Of a stretch of DNA of 64,000 bases, positions 19,224 to 29,784 are shown in pieces. Source of the stretch: Mesorhizobium comanense (lineage in GTDB: Bacteria; Pseudomonadota; Alphaproteobacteria; Rhizobiales; Rhizobiaceae); the NCBI RefSeq assembly GCF_005503535.1, contig NZ_SCNN01000005.1, positions 302,447-366,446 of the forward strand, read 5' to 3'. Position 1 is the first letter of the stretch, and each line of letters starts with the position of its first letter. Made by a program: the position numbers and the translations under genes. The notes under the pieces are model-generated. The model was not told the DNA's origin. It searched no databases and worked only from the letters and a program-made list of their open reading frames with translations.

Positions 19224-19700
19224 ATGCAAACCGTACTGATCGTCATCCATCTCATGGTCGTGCTCGCCCTGGTCGGCGTGGTGCTGTTGCAGCGCTCCGA
19301 AGGCGGCGGTCTTGGCATTGGTGGCGGCTCGGGCTTCATGACGGCGCGCGGCGCGGCCAACGCGCTCACCCGGGCGACGGCGATCCTGGCGGCGGCGTTC
19401 TTTGCGACGTCGCTGACACTGTCGATCATTGCCCGTTATGGCGAAAAGCCGATCGACATTCTCGACCGGGTGCCCGCGACCTCGGACAACGCCGGCAAGG
19501 GCGTGCTCAATCAGTTGCCGGGCACGACGACGCCTGCGCCCGCGGGCACTACCGCGCCGACGCCCCCGTCGGCCAACGACAAGCCGGCGACGCCCCCGGC
19601 CAATGCTCCGGCACCCGCGCCGGCCTCCGGTTCGACGCAGCCCGCCGGCAGCGGCGCCACCAACACGGCCCCGGCAACGCCGCAGGTCCCGAACCAATAA
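19224..19700 (+). CDS. secG: Preprotein translocase subunit SecG
   Basis: Auxiliary subunit of the SecYEG export channel. 158 residues with two transmembrane helices (about residues 3-22 and 53-75), the conserved loop LLQRSEGGGLG-GGGSGFMTARG between them, and a long proline/alanine-rich C-terminal tail typical of alphaproteobacterial SecG. It follows tpiA by 166 bases and precedes an L,D-transpeptidase gene and pyrG. Confidence 0.95.
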   Translation: MQTVLIVIHLMVVLALVGVVLLQRSEGGGLGIGGGSGFMTARGAANALTRATAILAAAFFATSLTLSIIARYGEKPIDILDRVPATSDNAGKGVLNQLPGTTTPAPAGTTAPTPPSANDKPATPPANAPAPAPASGSTQPAGSGATNTAPATPQVPNQ

Positions 19701-19912
19701 GCTTTTCTTATTCTAAATCGCGATCTGTTGTCGTTTGACCACAGTCGCGGCAAATGCGGTGCGATCACGAAGATTCGACGGGGGCTGTCGTGCCCTCGCG
19801 CTTGAGGCACCCGCGCTTATTCGACTATAGATTGCATGCGGCATTTTCGGTGTCCTTGGGGGGCGCCGGGCGACGCCGTGGGCAACAAGCATTGAACGAT
19901 CGGATCTTCGCC

Positions 19913-21046
19913 ATGCAGCTTCGCAGCTTCATTTTCCTGGGACTTTGCGCCGTGTTCGGCATGAGTTCTTCCGCCTTTGCCGGCATGCCGGCAAACATGG
20001 CGGCACAGCAGTCGGTTTCATTTGAAAAGACCGATGCCATCAACGTAGCCGTCAAGAGTGACGCCACGCAGTTGAGGCTTCTCAAGAAGAAGAAAAACCC
20101 GACCCCGGACGATCTCGCCCAGATCAAGAAGATCGAGGCCAAGATCGTCGCCGACAAGGAAGACGCCAAGGCCAAGGCGCTGGAAGCAAGGAAGCTTGCG
20201 ATGCGCGAGGCGGCGAAAGCCAAGGCGGAGGCCGACCGGCAGGCCTTCCTGGCCCAGAAGGGCCAGAGCGCGGCGGCAGCTACTGAAGTGGCCGAGGCCA
20301 AGCCGGCCAAGAAGACCACCAAGGTGATCGAGCCGGTGACACCGATTGCGCCGATCCAGTCGGCCGAACCCATTCCGGCCGAAGCGATGAACGTCGCCTT
20401 GACCGGCAACAATAGCGAGTTGCGCAGTGAGGCGCCCGGCCAGAAGCAGAACACCAGCAGCGGGCTTTTTGCAGGCCTGTTCGGCGGCCCGACATCGTCG
20501 TCCTCGATCGACTACCTGCCGGAGACCCGTGCGCTCGACGCCGCACTCGCCAAGAAAGATGCCAAGAAGCCATTCAAGGTGAAGCCGGAGTTCGTGCCGC
20601 AGGACGTGACATTCACCGGCTATGAGGCGGGCACGATCGTCATCGACACCAGCGCCCGCCGGCTCTATCTCGTCGAATCGTCAACCACCGCCCGCCGCTA
20701 CGCCATCGCCGTGGGCCGCGAAGGCCTGCAGTACAAGGGCACGGTCGCAGTCGGCGACAAGCAGGAATGGCCACGCTGGATCCCCACGCTCGACATGCAG
20801 AAGCGCGAGCCCAAGCACTACGGCCAGTACAAGGACGGCATGCCCGGCGGTGGCCAGAATCCGCTCGGCGCCCGCGCCATCTATCTCTATGACGGCAAGA
20901 AGGACACGCATCTGCGCATCCACGGCACCATTGCTCCGCAGTCGATCGGCACCAGCGCCTCCAACGGCTGCTTCCGCATGATCAACGAGCACGTCATGGA
21001 TCTCTACAGCCGCGTCAGGGTCGGCACCAAAGTCGTCATCATCTGA
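19913..21046 (+). CDS. Periplasmic L,D-transpeptidase (ErfK/YbiS/YkuD type)
   Basis: Forms 3-3 peptidoglycan crosslinks or attaches envelope proteins to the wall. 377 residues: signal peptide 1-22 (ends SSAFA-G), a charged Lys/Ala-rich coiled-coil-like segment at about 55-110, a linker, then a YkuD domain from about residue 230. The catalytic motif is HGTIAP near residue 341, then SNGCFRM near residue 353 with its Cys and Arg. I start at ATG 19913 because the signal peptide begins there; the frame is open to 19754. A strong intrinsic terminator follows. Confidence 0.92.
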   Translation: MQLRSFIFLGLCAVFGMSSSAFAGMPANMAAQQSVSFEKTDAINVAVKSDATQLRLLKKKKNPTPDDLAQIKKIEAKIVADKEDAKAKALEARKLAMREAAKAKAEADRQAFLAQKGQSAAAATEVAEAKPAKKTTKVIEPVTPIAPIQSAEPIPAEAMNVALTGNNSELRSEAPGQKQNTSSGLFAGLFGGPTSSSSIDYLPETRALDAALAKKDAKKPFKVKPEFVPQDVTFTGYEAGTIVIDTSARRLYLVESSTTARRYAIAVGREGLQYKGTVAVGDKQEWPRWIPTLDMQKREPKHYGQYKDGMPGGGQNPLGARAIYLYDGKKDTHLRIHGTIAPQSIGTSASNGCFRMINEHVMDLYSRVRVGTKVVII

Positions 21047-21066
21047 CGTTTCATGCATCATGCCGA

Positions 21067-21096
21067 AAGGGCCGGCCCAGCCGGCCCTTTTGTTTT
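21067..21096 (+). terminator. Rho-independent terminator after the L,D-transpeptidase gene
   Basis: Stem AAGGGCCGGC / GCCGGCCCTT with a CCA loop, followed by a T-rich tract (TTTTGTTTT). It starts 20 bases after the stop codon at 21046. Confidence 0.9.
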
Positions 21097-21127
21097 GCCC
21101 GTTCGCTTTCGAGTTCGTTCGAGCGTG

Positions 21128-21240
21128 GTCTGTGACAAAACGGAAACCGTTGTCCGAGAAAACCTGATCCTCTTTTCGGGATCATGGTCCGAGCGCCTTT
21201 TTGGGAAAAAGCCTTCGCGGCGGTTTTTTCTCTGGCGGAA
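21128..21240. repeat. Composite inverted-repeat element upstream of pyrG
   Basis: A run of imperfect inverted repeats fills the gap before pyrG: an arm pair around 21152-21180 (TCCGAGAAAA versus CTTTTCGGGA), CTTTTT-GGG-AAAAAG near 21198-21212, and a GCC/GGC hairpin followed by TTTTTT at 21227-21232. It looks like a rhizobial intergenic palindromic element, but I cannot count its copies elsewhere. The last part could also terminate transcription or form a leader for pyrG. Confidence 0.4.
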
Positions 21241-21258
21241 TCAATCTGGCCGCGTTAA

Positions 21259-22899
<1,641 letters not shown>

Positions 22900-22914
22900 G
22901 CCGGCCGCGCTGCC

Positions 22915-23501
<587 letters not shown>

Positions 23502-23524
23502 AGCCCAACTACCTAAGCCCTGTT

Positions 23525-24982
23525 TCAAGCCTTCGCTGTCCGCGCCCCAGCGCTCACGGCGGCGGTGCGCAGCACATAGTAGATGATTCCGGCAATCGCC
23601 ACGCCGAAGAACCAGCCGTAAACACCCCACCAGGACGGTAGCCAATTGGTGAAGTTGGGCAGGATCGAGGAGAAGATGGCGCCGATACCGGCGGCGATGA
23701 AGGCATTGACGTGCCAGCCGCCCTGGAACCGGAATTCGCCATCCTCGCGATACAGCGCCTCGACGTCGACTTCGCCTTTCCGGATCAGATAATAGTCGAC
23801 CATCATCACCCCGAAGATCGGTCCCATCGTCGCGCCGATAATGCCGACGAAATGCGCCGCACTGCCTTCCCACGGTGCGAAGGGGTACAACACCAGCGCG
23901 ATCACCGCCGCGATGTAGCCGCCTTTCTTGAAGTCGATCTGGCGCGGGAAGACATTGGAGAAGTCAAAGGCCGGCGAAACGAAATTCGCCACCACATTGA
24001 TGCCGAGCGTCGCCACGGCGAAGGTGAGCGCCGCAAGCGCGGCCAGGAACCAGCTGTCGAACTTGGCCGAGATCTGGTCCGGATGGAGCAGCACTTCATG
24101 GTAGACGTCGTAGGCCGCGATGGTGGTCACGCCGGCGACCAGCGAGAACAGGATCAGATTGACCGGCAGGCCCCAGATGTTGCCTTTGCGCAAAGCCGCT
24201 TTGTCCGGCGCATAGCGGGCGAAATCGCAGAAATTCAGATAAAGCGCGGAGAAATAGGTCACCCAGATTGCCGCCACCCCGAACAGTGCGGTCCAGGAGC
24301 CGGGGTCGCCGGGAATGCCGGCATCGGCGGTCTTCTCACGCAGCACATCCATCGGAATGTCGCTGGTGAAGGCAAAACTGCCCGACTTGATGCAGAGATA
24401 GATCGCGAGCAGCAGCATCATCACCCAGACCGCGGGACCCGCCCAATCCTGGAAGCGGCGGACCGTCTCCATGCCTTTCTGGATGATCAGGAGCTGTAGC
24501 GCCCAGATGACGACGAAACAGATCACCTCCAGCCCGGAATGGCCGAGGAAATGCGTGTTGGCGTTGAAATCGGCGAACCATTGCGAGCGGATGAGCAGTG
24601 CCACGATCGCGCCGGAGGCTGCTGCCGTCTGCGCGCCGTACCAGAAGCAGGCGACGATGGCGCGCACGAGTGCTGGTATGTTGGCGCCCCAGATGCCGAA
24701 GGACGCGCGGGCAAGCACCGGGTAGGGGACGCCGGTCTTGACCCCGGCATAGCCGACCATGTTCATCAGCGCGTAGATGATCAGCGAGCCGATGCCGATG
24801 GCGATGATGAAGTTGACGAAGCCGCCGCAGAACAGGAACAGGCTGGCCGCCAGATAGTATCCCCACAGGCTGTGAACGTCAGACGTCCAGACGTTGAAGA
24901 TCGAAAATGGTCCCCAGTTTCGAACCTTGGCCGGGGCGAGGTCTTCATTGTATAGGTCAGGCGAGGCGCCCTGTATTGTCAT
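23525..24982 (-). CDS. NCS1 family nucleobase/cofactor permease
   Basis: Proton- or sodium-coupled importer of 485 residues with about twelve transmembrane segments. The N-terminal segment DLAPAKVRNWGPFSIFNVWTSDVHSLWGY is the hallmark of NCS1 permeases (cytosine, allantoin, hydantoin, thiamine). ATG 24982 has GAAGGGGA upstream; the frame reaches 25006. Substrate cannot be assigned: no hydantoinase, allantoinase or cytosine deaminase gene is nearby. Monocistronic by appearance. Confidence 0.9.
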   Translation of the reverse strand: MTIQGASPDLYNEDLAPAKVRNWGPFSIFNVWTSDVHSLWGYYLAASLFLFCGGFVNFIIAIGIGSLIIYALMNMVGYAGVKTGVPYPVLARASFGIWGANIPALVRAIVACFWYGAQTAAASGAIVALLIRSQWFADFNANTHFLGHSGLEVICFVVIWALQLLIIQKGMETVRRFQDWAGPAVWVMMLLLAIYLCIKSGSFAFTSDIPMDVLREKTADAGIPGDPGSWTALFGVAAIWVTYFSALYLNFCDFARYAPDKAALRKGNIWGLPVNLILFSLVAGVTTIAAYDVYHEVLLHPDQISAKFDSWFLAALAALTFAVATLGINVVANFVSPAFDFSNVFPRQIDFKKGGYIAAVIALVLYPFAPWEGSAAHFVGIIGATMGPIFGVMMVDYYLIRKGEVDVEALYREDGEFRFQGGWHVNAFIAAGIGAIFSSILPNFTNWLPSWWGVYGWFFGVAIAGIIYYVLRTAAVSAGARTAKA

Positions 24983-25287
24983 CGCAGTGTCCCCTTCTTG
25001 TAGCACGCGCCCTCACGCGTTGACCGGGGAGGTTACGCCTGACGCTGGGGAACCGACAAGCAACCGATTTGCCGGCTTTGGCCTTAAAGATATTCAATGC
25101 GAACCGCGATTATCGGCGGACCGCATCGGTGGGTCGCCTTTTGAGGGGCCTGCCTTGATTCGAATTGGCTTGCGCGATCTTCGACAAAATCGACCGGAAA
25201 AAAATTTCATTTTTTGCGGAACCAAAGGGCTGGCCCTACGTTTCATTTGGTTCGATCGAGCATGGCACGGTCGACCGGGAGGAAACG
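24983..25287. other. Divergent intergenic region between the NCS1 permease and DUF982 genes
   Basis: 305 bases without a gene. The left part must hold the permease promoter, though I find no clear box. The right part has an A/T run (25198-25216) and an EcfG-like promoter (25218-25243) for the DUF982 gene. Confidence 0.5.
25218..25243 (+). promoter_or_regulatory. EcfG-type (general stress sigma factor) promoter upstream of DUF982 gene
   Basis: GGAAC (25218-25222), a 16-base spacer and CGTTT (25239-25243) match the alphaproteobacterial EcfG consensus GGAAC-N16/17-CGTT. The predicted start of transcription is about 35-40 bases before the DUF982 ATG. Match seen; stress regulation inferred. Confidence 0.7.
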
Positions 25288-25590
25288 ATGGACTACCTGC
25301 ATTTCTTTTCGCCTGTGCGGATATCGCGCGGGCAGGGGCATCCTGTGGAAGAAGTGGACAGTGTCGCCGAGGCGATGGTTTTCCTGCGTAAATGGCCGAC
25401 GGGACGGCGCGGCCCTGTGTACCAGTGTGCGCTGAATTGCTGCGCCGCCGCCCTGTCTGGCCAGATGTCGGCGGAGGAAGCGAGGAAGGCCTTCACCGGC
25501 TTCGCACGCATCACCCGGCTTCTGGACGACGACATGGCGTTGCCGATCAGCGGCAACGGCATGGCCAGCGTACACGCGCTTCGGCGTTAG
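25288..25590 (+). CDS. DUF982 domain protein
   Basis: 100-residue protein of unknown function. It has the DUF982 layout found almost only in rhizobia: a PVRISRGQG beta segment, VAEAMVFLRKWPTGRRGPVY, then ALNCCAAALSGQMSAEEARKAF. GGGAGG six bases before ATG 25288 fixes the start; the longer frame from 25165 crosses the promoter. The EcfG-like promoter suggests induction in stationary phase or stress. Stands alone. Confidence 0.85.
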   Translation: MDYLHFFSPVRISRGQGHPVEEVDSVAEAMVFLRKWPTGRRGPVYQCALNCCAAALSGQMSAEEARKAFTGFARITRLLDDDMALPISGNGMASVHALRR

Positions 25591-25671
25591 GCGCCGAGGC
25601 TTTCCGACCGCAAGACCACGCGCCCTCGCTGGCGCGGTAGGTCGGTATTTTCCGGTGAGACGCGCTGACCG

Positions 25672-26034
25672 TCAGCCAACCGAATACCGATCAATCACCC
25701 ACAGCCAGGATCCGTCGGGCTGACGCCGTGCCACCTCGCTGGTCACGTCACCATCTGGAAGACGCGTCGATGTCAGCGCAACATCGCCGCAGATGAGCGC
25801 CGGGCGCTGCTCGCCCACGGCGAATTTCCGTCCCGATTTGACGATCTCCGCACAGTAGTCGCGGATGGCTTCCCGGCCTCGCACGAACCGTCCTCCGCCG
25901 CAATCTATCACCGCATCCGGCTCGAACAGGGCTGTCATGCCATCGACATCGCCCGCGTGCTGCCGTGATATCAGCAATGGCTCGAGATCCTGTGGATCGC
26001 GGGCGGGTTTTCCTTCGGCTGGATCGTTCATCAT
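25672..26034 (-). CDS. SnoaL/NTF2-like domain protein
   Basis: 120-residue cone-shaped alpha+beta barrel protein. The pattern LISRQHAGDVDGMTALFEPDAVIDCGGG-VRGREAIRDYCAEI then RRQPDGSWLWVIDRYS is typical of SnoaL-like/DUF4440 proteins. Members may be small-molecule isomerases, dehydratases or just ligand binders, so no reaction is assigned. It starts at the double ATG at 26034 and lies 116 bases downstream of the LysR gene on the same strand. Confidence 0.8.
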   Translation of the reverse strand: MMNDPAEGKPARDPQDLEPLLISRQHAGDVDGMTALFEPDAVIDCGGGRFVRGREAIRDYCAEIVKSGRKFAVGEQRPALICGDVALTSTRLPDGDVTSEVARRQPDGSWLWVIDRYSVG

Positions 26035-26150
26035 GACTCCGCTGTCTCGCGGGCGGTCTAGCACAACCGCTCTCCGGCCGTTGGCGGCAGGTAAAGGAAT
26101 CTGGTGGAGCAGGCCGAGTGCAAGGCAGGCAAGGCATCGATAGATGCGAG

Positions 26151-27053
26151 CTATGCGATGGCCATTGCGTGCTTGTGGTCGGCGACTTCCGACAACAGCC
26201 AGTCCTGAAACAGGCCGGTGCCCGGCTTGTTGCCGATGCTGCGGCGCTGGTGCAGGTAGATGCCGGCCGGATAGGTGTGGCGCGCCTGAAACGGGGCGAC
26301 AAGCTTGCCTTGCTGGAGAAGGTCCTGGGCCATCATGGTGTCGGCAAGCGCTATTCCGGCCCCGTTGATCGCTTCGCGCATGATCAACGTGCAATCATCA
26401 AGCGTGGTGCTGGATTTCGGGGTCGTGTCGAGGACGCCTTCCTGCTCCAGCCAGCGTTTCCACCGCATGGTTTCGCATTCATGGATCAGGTGATGATTGA
26501 CCAGATCTGCCGGCGATCGCAGCGGCACCGGTCCGTCGAGCAGCGAAGGGGCACAGACCGGCGTCAGGACCAGCGGTATCAGCAGCGTCAGGGCAGGGCC
26601 GGCCTTGTAGACGAACTCGTCGACTATGGCCAAATCGAAGTTGGCCCGCTTGCCGGACGTCGAGATTTCCAGATCCACCGATGGGTGCAGTTTGCGGAAA
26701 TGCGGCAAACGGTCCGCCAGCCAGAGATTGAGCACCGCCGGTACACAGAGCACCCTGACGCGCTGGGTTCTGCTGTGGCTGGGGCCGTCGGCGAGGCTCA
26801 CATCGTCGGTGGCGCGCCAGATGGCCTCGAAAGCTTCGGAAAGTCCGCGCGCGTAGTAAGAGCCTCTGACGGTCGGTGTTATCTGGCGGAAGCCGCGTTC
26901 GAACAGATCCTGACCGAGGTTTCGTTCAAGCGCACGGATGTGGCGGCTGACGGCCGAGGGCGTCAGGTGCAGTTCTTCCGCCGCATCCTTGATGCTGCCG
27001 AGGCGCGCGGCGGCCTCGAAGGCCCGCATGCCGTTGAGTGAAGGTAGAGCCAT
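26151..27053 (-). CDS. LysR family regulator (GcvA-like)
   Basis: DNA-binding regulator of 300 residues. N-terminal winged helix opens LPSLNGMRAFEAAARLGSIKDAAEELHLTPSAVSRHIRALE, the GcvA/AmpR-branch pattern, followed by a substrate-binding domain. ATG 27053 gives this start; ATG 27089 lies across the operator. Divergent from the aminopeptidase and peptide-importer operon, with a 9-base inverted repeat 17-41 bases upstream. Likely controls that operon and itself. Confidence 0.9.
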   Translation of the reverse strand: MALPSLNGMRAFEAAARLGSIKDAAEELHLTPSAVSRHIRALERNLGQDLFERGFRQITPTVRGSYYARGLSEAFEAIWRATDDVSLADGPSHSRTQRVRVLCVPAVLNLWLADRLPHFRKLHPSVDLEISTSGKRANFDLAIVDEFVYKAGPALTLLIPLVLTPVCAPSLLDGPVPLRSPADLVNHHLIHECETMRWKRWLEQEGVLDTTPKSSTTLDDCTLIMREAINGAGIALADTMMAQDLLQQGKLVAPFQARHTYPAGIYLHQRRSIGNKPGTGLFQDWLLSEVADHKHAMAIA

Positions 27054-27069
27054 TTGCCGATCATGAATT

Positions 27070-27094
27070 GTCGATTGAGTTTTTGTCAATCGAC
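27070..27094. promoter_or_regulatory. Candidate LysR operator
   Basis: GTCGATTGA (27070-27078) and TCAATCGAC (27086-27094) are a perfect inverted repeat with a 7-base spacer. It lies in the divergent gap just upstream of the LysR gene, the normal place for a LysR recognition site. It contains the T-N11-A type spacing. Confidence 0.55.
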
Positions 27095-27307
27095 TTGCGC
27101 AAAATTGGCGTTTGATCGCCTCGGCCGTTCGGGGATACCCAAAGGCAAGAGCAACTAAGTCGCCTTACAAAAACGACTAATTGGGGACCTCGGTACCATT
27201 TCACCAAAGGCGGTGACCGGTTCGACCGGCCTTCGCCAGTGGCGAGCGGAGCTTTGCGCAAGCAACCGCCTTGGCCTGGTCACCCGCAATGGGGAGAATG
27301 CCTTCTT

Positions 27308-28822
27308 ATGCCTCAATCGCCAGTGCCGGTCTTTGAAGCGGCCGACGAGATTTCGGCGGAAGCCTCTGTCGTCGTGATCCTGCAAACTGCCCAGACAGGC
27401 TTTGGTCCGCGCGCGGCGGCGCTTGATGCGGAAATGGGCGGGATCCTGTCCCGTGCCTGCTCTGACCAAGCCGCCTTGGCCGAGTCCGGCACCTGTGTCG
27501 ATCTCATCGCCCCCAAGACCATGTCTGCCCGGCGCGTGATCATTCTGGCTTTGGGCCGCGCCGAGACCGTGAGCCCGCTGTCCCTGGCCCGTGCGGGTGG
27601 TTCGCTTGCCGCGCATCTGGAAGCCAAGGGTGAATGCGCCGTCACGCTTGTCCTCGACCCCACCATCGGCATCGAACTGCCGGCAGCCGAAATCCTGGCG
27701 CGGCTGGCGCTCGGCATGCGGTTGCGGCGCTATCGTTTCGATATGCGCAACCGGCGCCAGGGGGCGGGAGCCGATCGGACCTTGCGTGTGCAACTGGTCG
27801 GGGCCTCCGGTCCGGACCTGCCCCCGCGCCTGGCGCGGATCAATGCCATTGCCGATGGCGTCGAATACGCGCGGACCCTGGTCAACCTGCCGCCGAACCA
27901 TCTTCATCCGGACAATTTCCAGGACCATCTGGAACCGTTGCGCGAAGCCGGCATAGACGTCGAGATACTTGATGCCGCGCGGCTGAAGGAACTCGGCATG
28001 AATGCGATCCTGGCCGTGGGCGCGGGGTCGGTGCGCCCGCCGCGCGTCGCGGTCCTGCGCTATCGCGGCAAGGGGGCTCCCGCGCAGCCCATGGCCTTCG
28101 TCGGCAAGGGCGTCTGTTTTGATTCCGGCGGCCTCTGCATAAAGGGCGGCGAGCAGATGTTCGACATGAAGGCCGACATGGGCGGGGCCGCTGTGGTGGT
28201 TGGCCTGCTCATCGCGCTCGCCCGGCAAGGTAGTCCGGTGCATGCCGTCGGCGTTCTTGGAATTGCCGAGAACATGCCCTCCGGCACCGCACTCAAGCCG
28301 CGCGATATCATCACCACGGCGTCCGGACAGACGGTTGAGGTGTTCGACACCGATGCGGAAGGGCGCCTGATCCTGGCGGATTGCCTTCATTACGCCGCTT
28401 CGCGCTTCAACCCATCGGTCATGGTCGACCTGGCCACGCTGACCTATTCGGTGATGCGGGGTCTCGGATCGGTATTTGCCGGCCTCTTCAGCACCGACAA
28501 TGCCATCGCATCGAAGATGATCGCGGCTGGCGAGGCGGTCGGCGAGCGGTTCTGGCAGTTGCCCCTCGACCGGGCCTATGACGAAGGCCTGCAGTCGCCC
28601 TTCGCCGACATTCGCCATCACGCCAAGGACATGGAAGATGGCGATGCGCCCTACGCCGCCGCTTTCCTGCGCCATTTCACCGAGGACCGTCCCTGGGTGC
28701 ATCTCGACGTCGCCGGCAAGGAACTGGCCGACAAGGATCGGCCGTTGGGCCGGGAAGGCGCCACGGCATTCGGCGTGCAGATGCTGGAAGAGTGGATCCA
28801 GTCCAGCCGCACGGCGAACTGA
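27308..28822 (+). CDS. M17 leucyl aminopeptidase family protein
   Basis: Cytoplasmic two-metal exopeptidase that removes N-terminal residues from peptides. 504 residues: variable N-terminal domain and a catalytic domain with GKGVCFDSGGLCIKGGEQM, MKADMGGAA and DTDAEGRLILAD, where the usual NTDAEGR has Asp in place of Asn. ATG 27308 has GGGGAGA upstream; the frame reaches 27239. First gene of a seven-gene plus-strand operon with a proline iminopeptidase and a peptide ABC importer, which fits hydrolysis of imported peptides. Confidence 0.93.
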   Translation: MPQSPVPVFEAADEISAEASVVVILQTAQTGFGPRAAALDAEMGGILSRACSDQAALAESGTCVDLIAPKTMSARRVIILALGRAETVSPLSLARAGGSLAAHLEAKGECAVTLVLDPTIGIELPAAEILARLALGMRLRRYRFDMRNRRQGAGADRTLRVQLVGASGPDLPPRLARINAIADGVEYARTLVNLPPNHLHPDNFQDHLEPLREAGIDVEILDAARLKELGMNAILAVGAGSVRPPRVAVLRYRGKGAPAQPMAFVGKGVCFDSGGLCIKGGEQMFDMKADMGGAAVVVGLLIALARQGSPVHAVGVLGIAENMPSGTALKPRDIITTASGQTVEVFDTDAEGRLILADCLHYAASRFNPSVMVDLATLTYSVMRGLGSVFAGLFSTDNAIASKMIAAGEAVGERFWQLPLDRAYDEGLQSPFADIRHHAKDMEDGDAPYAAAFLRHFTEDRPWVHLDVAGKELADKDRPLGREGATAFGVQMLEEWIQSSRTAN

Positions 28823-28860
28823 GGCGGCGGTAAATGTCTTCGAGCGAGCAAGGAGCCAGC

Positions 28861-29766
28861 ATGTCGTCGCAGATCGCCAGCAGGGAAGGTCGAGCCGGCT
28901 TCGGCGGTTACGAGACCTGGTACCGGGTCTCCGGCAACCTCGACGCCGGCAAGCCGCCAGTGGTGATTTTGCATGGCGGGCCGGGGGCGGCGCACAATTA
29001 TGTCGATGCCTACAAGCTTCTCGCCCGGCAAGGGCGCGCGGTCATCCATTATGACCAGTTGGGCTGCGGCAATTCCACCTTGCTGCCTCAGAAGGGTGCC
29101 GACTTCTGGACGCCGGGGCTTTTCATCGACGAGCTTGAAAACCTCGTTGACCATCTCGGCATCCGTGGCGGCTTCCACGTGCTCGGGCAGAGCTGGGGCG
29201 GCATGCTCGGCGCCGAGTATGGAGTGATCCGGCCGAAGGGCTTGAAATCACTGACCATCGCCAATTCACCGGCCTCGATGAAGCTGTGGGTGGAAGAGGC
29301 CAACCGTTTGCGCGCCGCTCTGCCCGGCGATGTCCAGGAAACACTGACCCGGCACGAGCAGGCCGGCACGACGGACGACGCGGCCTACCAGGCGGCGACG
29401 ATGGTGTTTTATGAGCGGCATGTCTGCCGGATCGTGCCTTTCCCGGCCGAGGTCACGGAGACGTTCGCCCAGGTCGTACGCAACCCGACCGTCTACAACA
29501 TCATGAACGGGCCGAACGAATTCCACGTCATCGGGACGCTGAAGAACTGGAGCATCATCGACCGCCTGCCGGCAATCGATGTTCCCACGCTGATCATCTC
29601 CGGCCGTCATGACGAGGCCACGCCCGCGACCGTGCAGCCGTTCAAGGACGGCATCGAGGGATCGCGCTGGCAGATATTCGAGCATTCCAGCCACATGCCG
29701 CATGTCGAGGAGCAGGACCTCTGCATGCGGGTGGTGGGAGACTTCCTGGACGACAACGACAACTGA
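28861..29766 (+). CDS. Proline iminopeptidase-family alpha/beta hydrolase
   Basis: Serine hydrolase of 301 residues that likely removes N-terminal proline, or hydrolyses L-amino-acid amides. [13 protein letters not shown] (oxyanion region, about residue 40) and GQSWGGMLG (nucleophile Ser near residue 106) are diagnostic; Asp and His sit in SGRHDEATP and HSSHMPH. AGGAG five bases before ATG 28861 favours this start over ATG 28834. Between an aminopeptidase and a peptide importer, so it complements M17 enzymes, which often cleave N-terminal proline poorly. Confidence 0.88.
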   Translation: MSSQIASREGRAGFGGYETWYRVSGNLDAGKPPVVILHGGPGAAHNYVDAYKLLARQGRAVIHYDQLGCGNSTLLPQKGADFWTPGLFIDELENLVDHLGIRGGFHVLGQSWGGMLGAEYGVIRPKGLKSLTIANSPASMKLWVEEANRLRAALPGDVQETLTRHEQAGTTDDAAYQAATMVFYERHVCRIVPFPAEVTETFAQVVRNPTVYNIMNGPNEFHVIGTLKNWSIIDRLPAIDVPTLIISGRHDEATPATVQPFKDGIEGSRWQIFEHSSHMPHVEEQDLCMRVVGDFLDDNDN

Positions 29767-29784
29767 GAAAAGGGGAATAAGGAC

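Noticed and set aside
27155..28702. 515-codon minus-strand frame across the aminopeptidase gene
   Set aside because: Shadow of the M17 gene, whose metal-binding motifs are intact on the plus strand.
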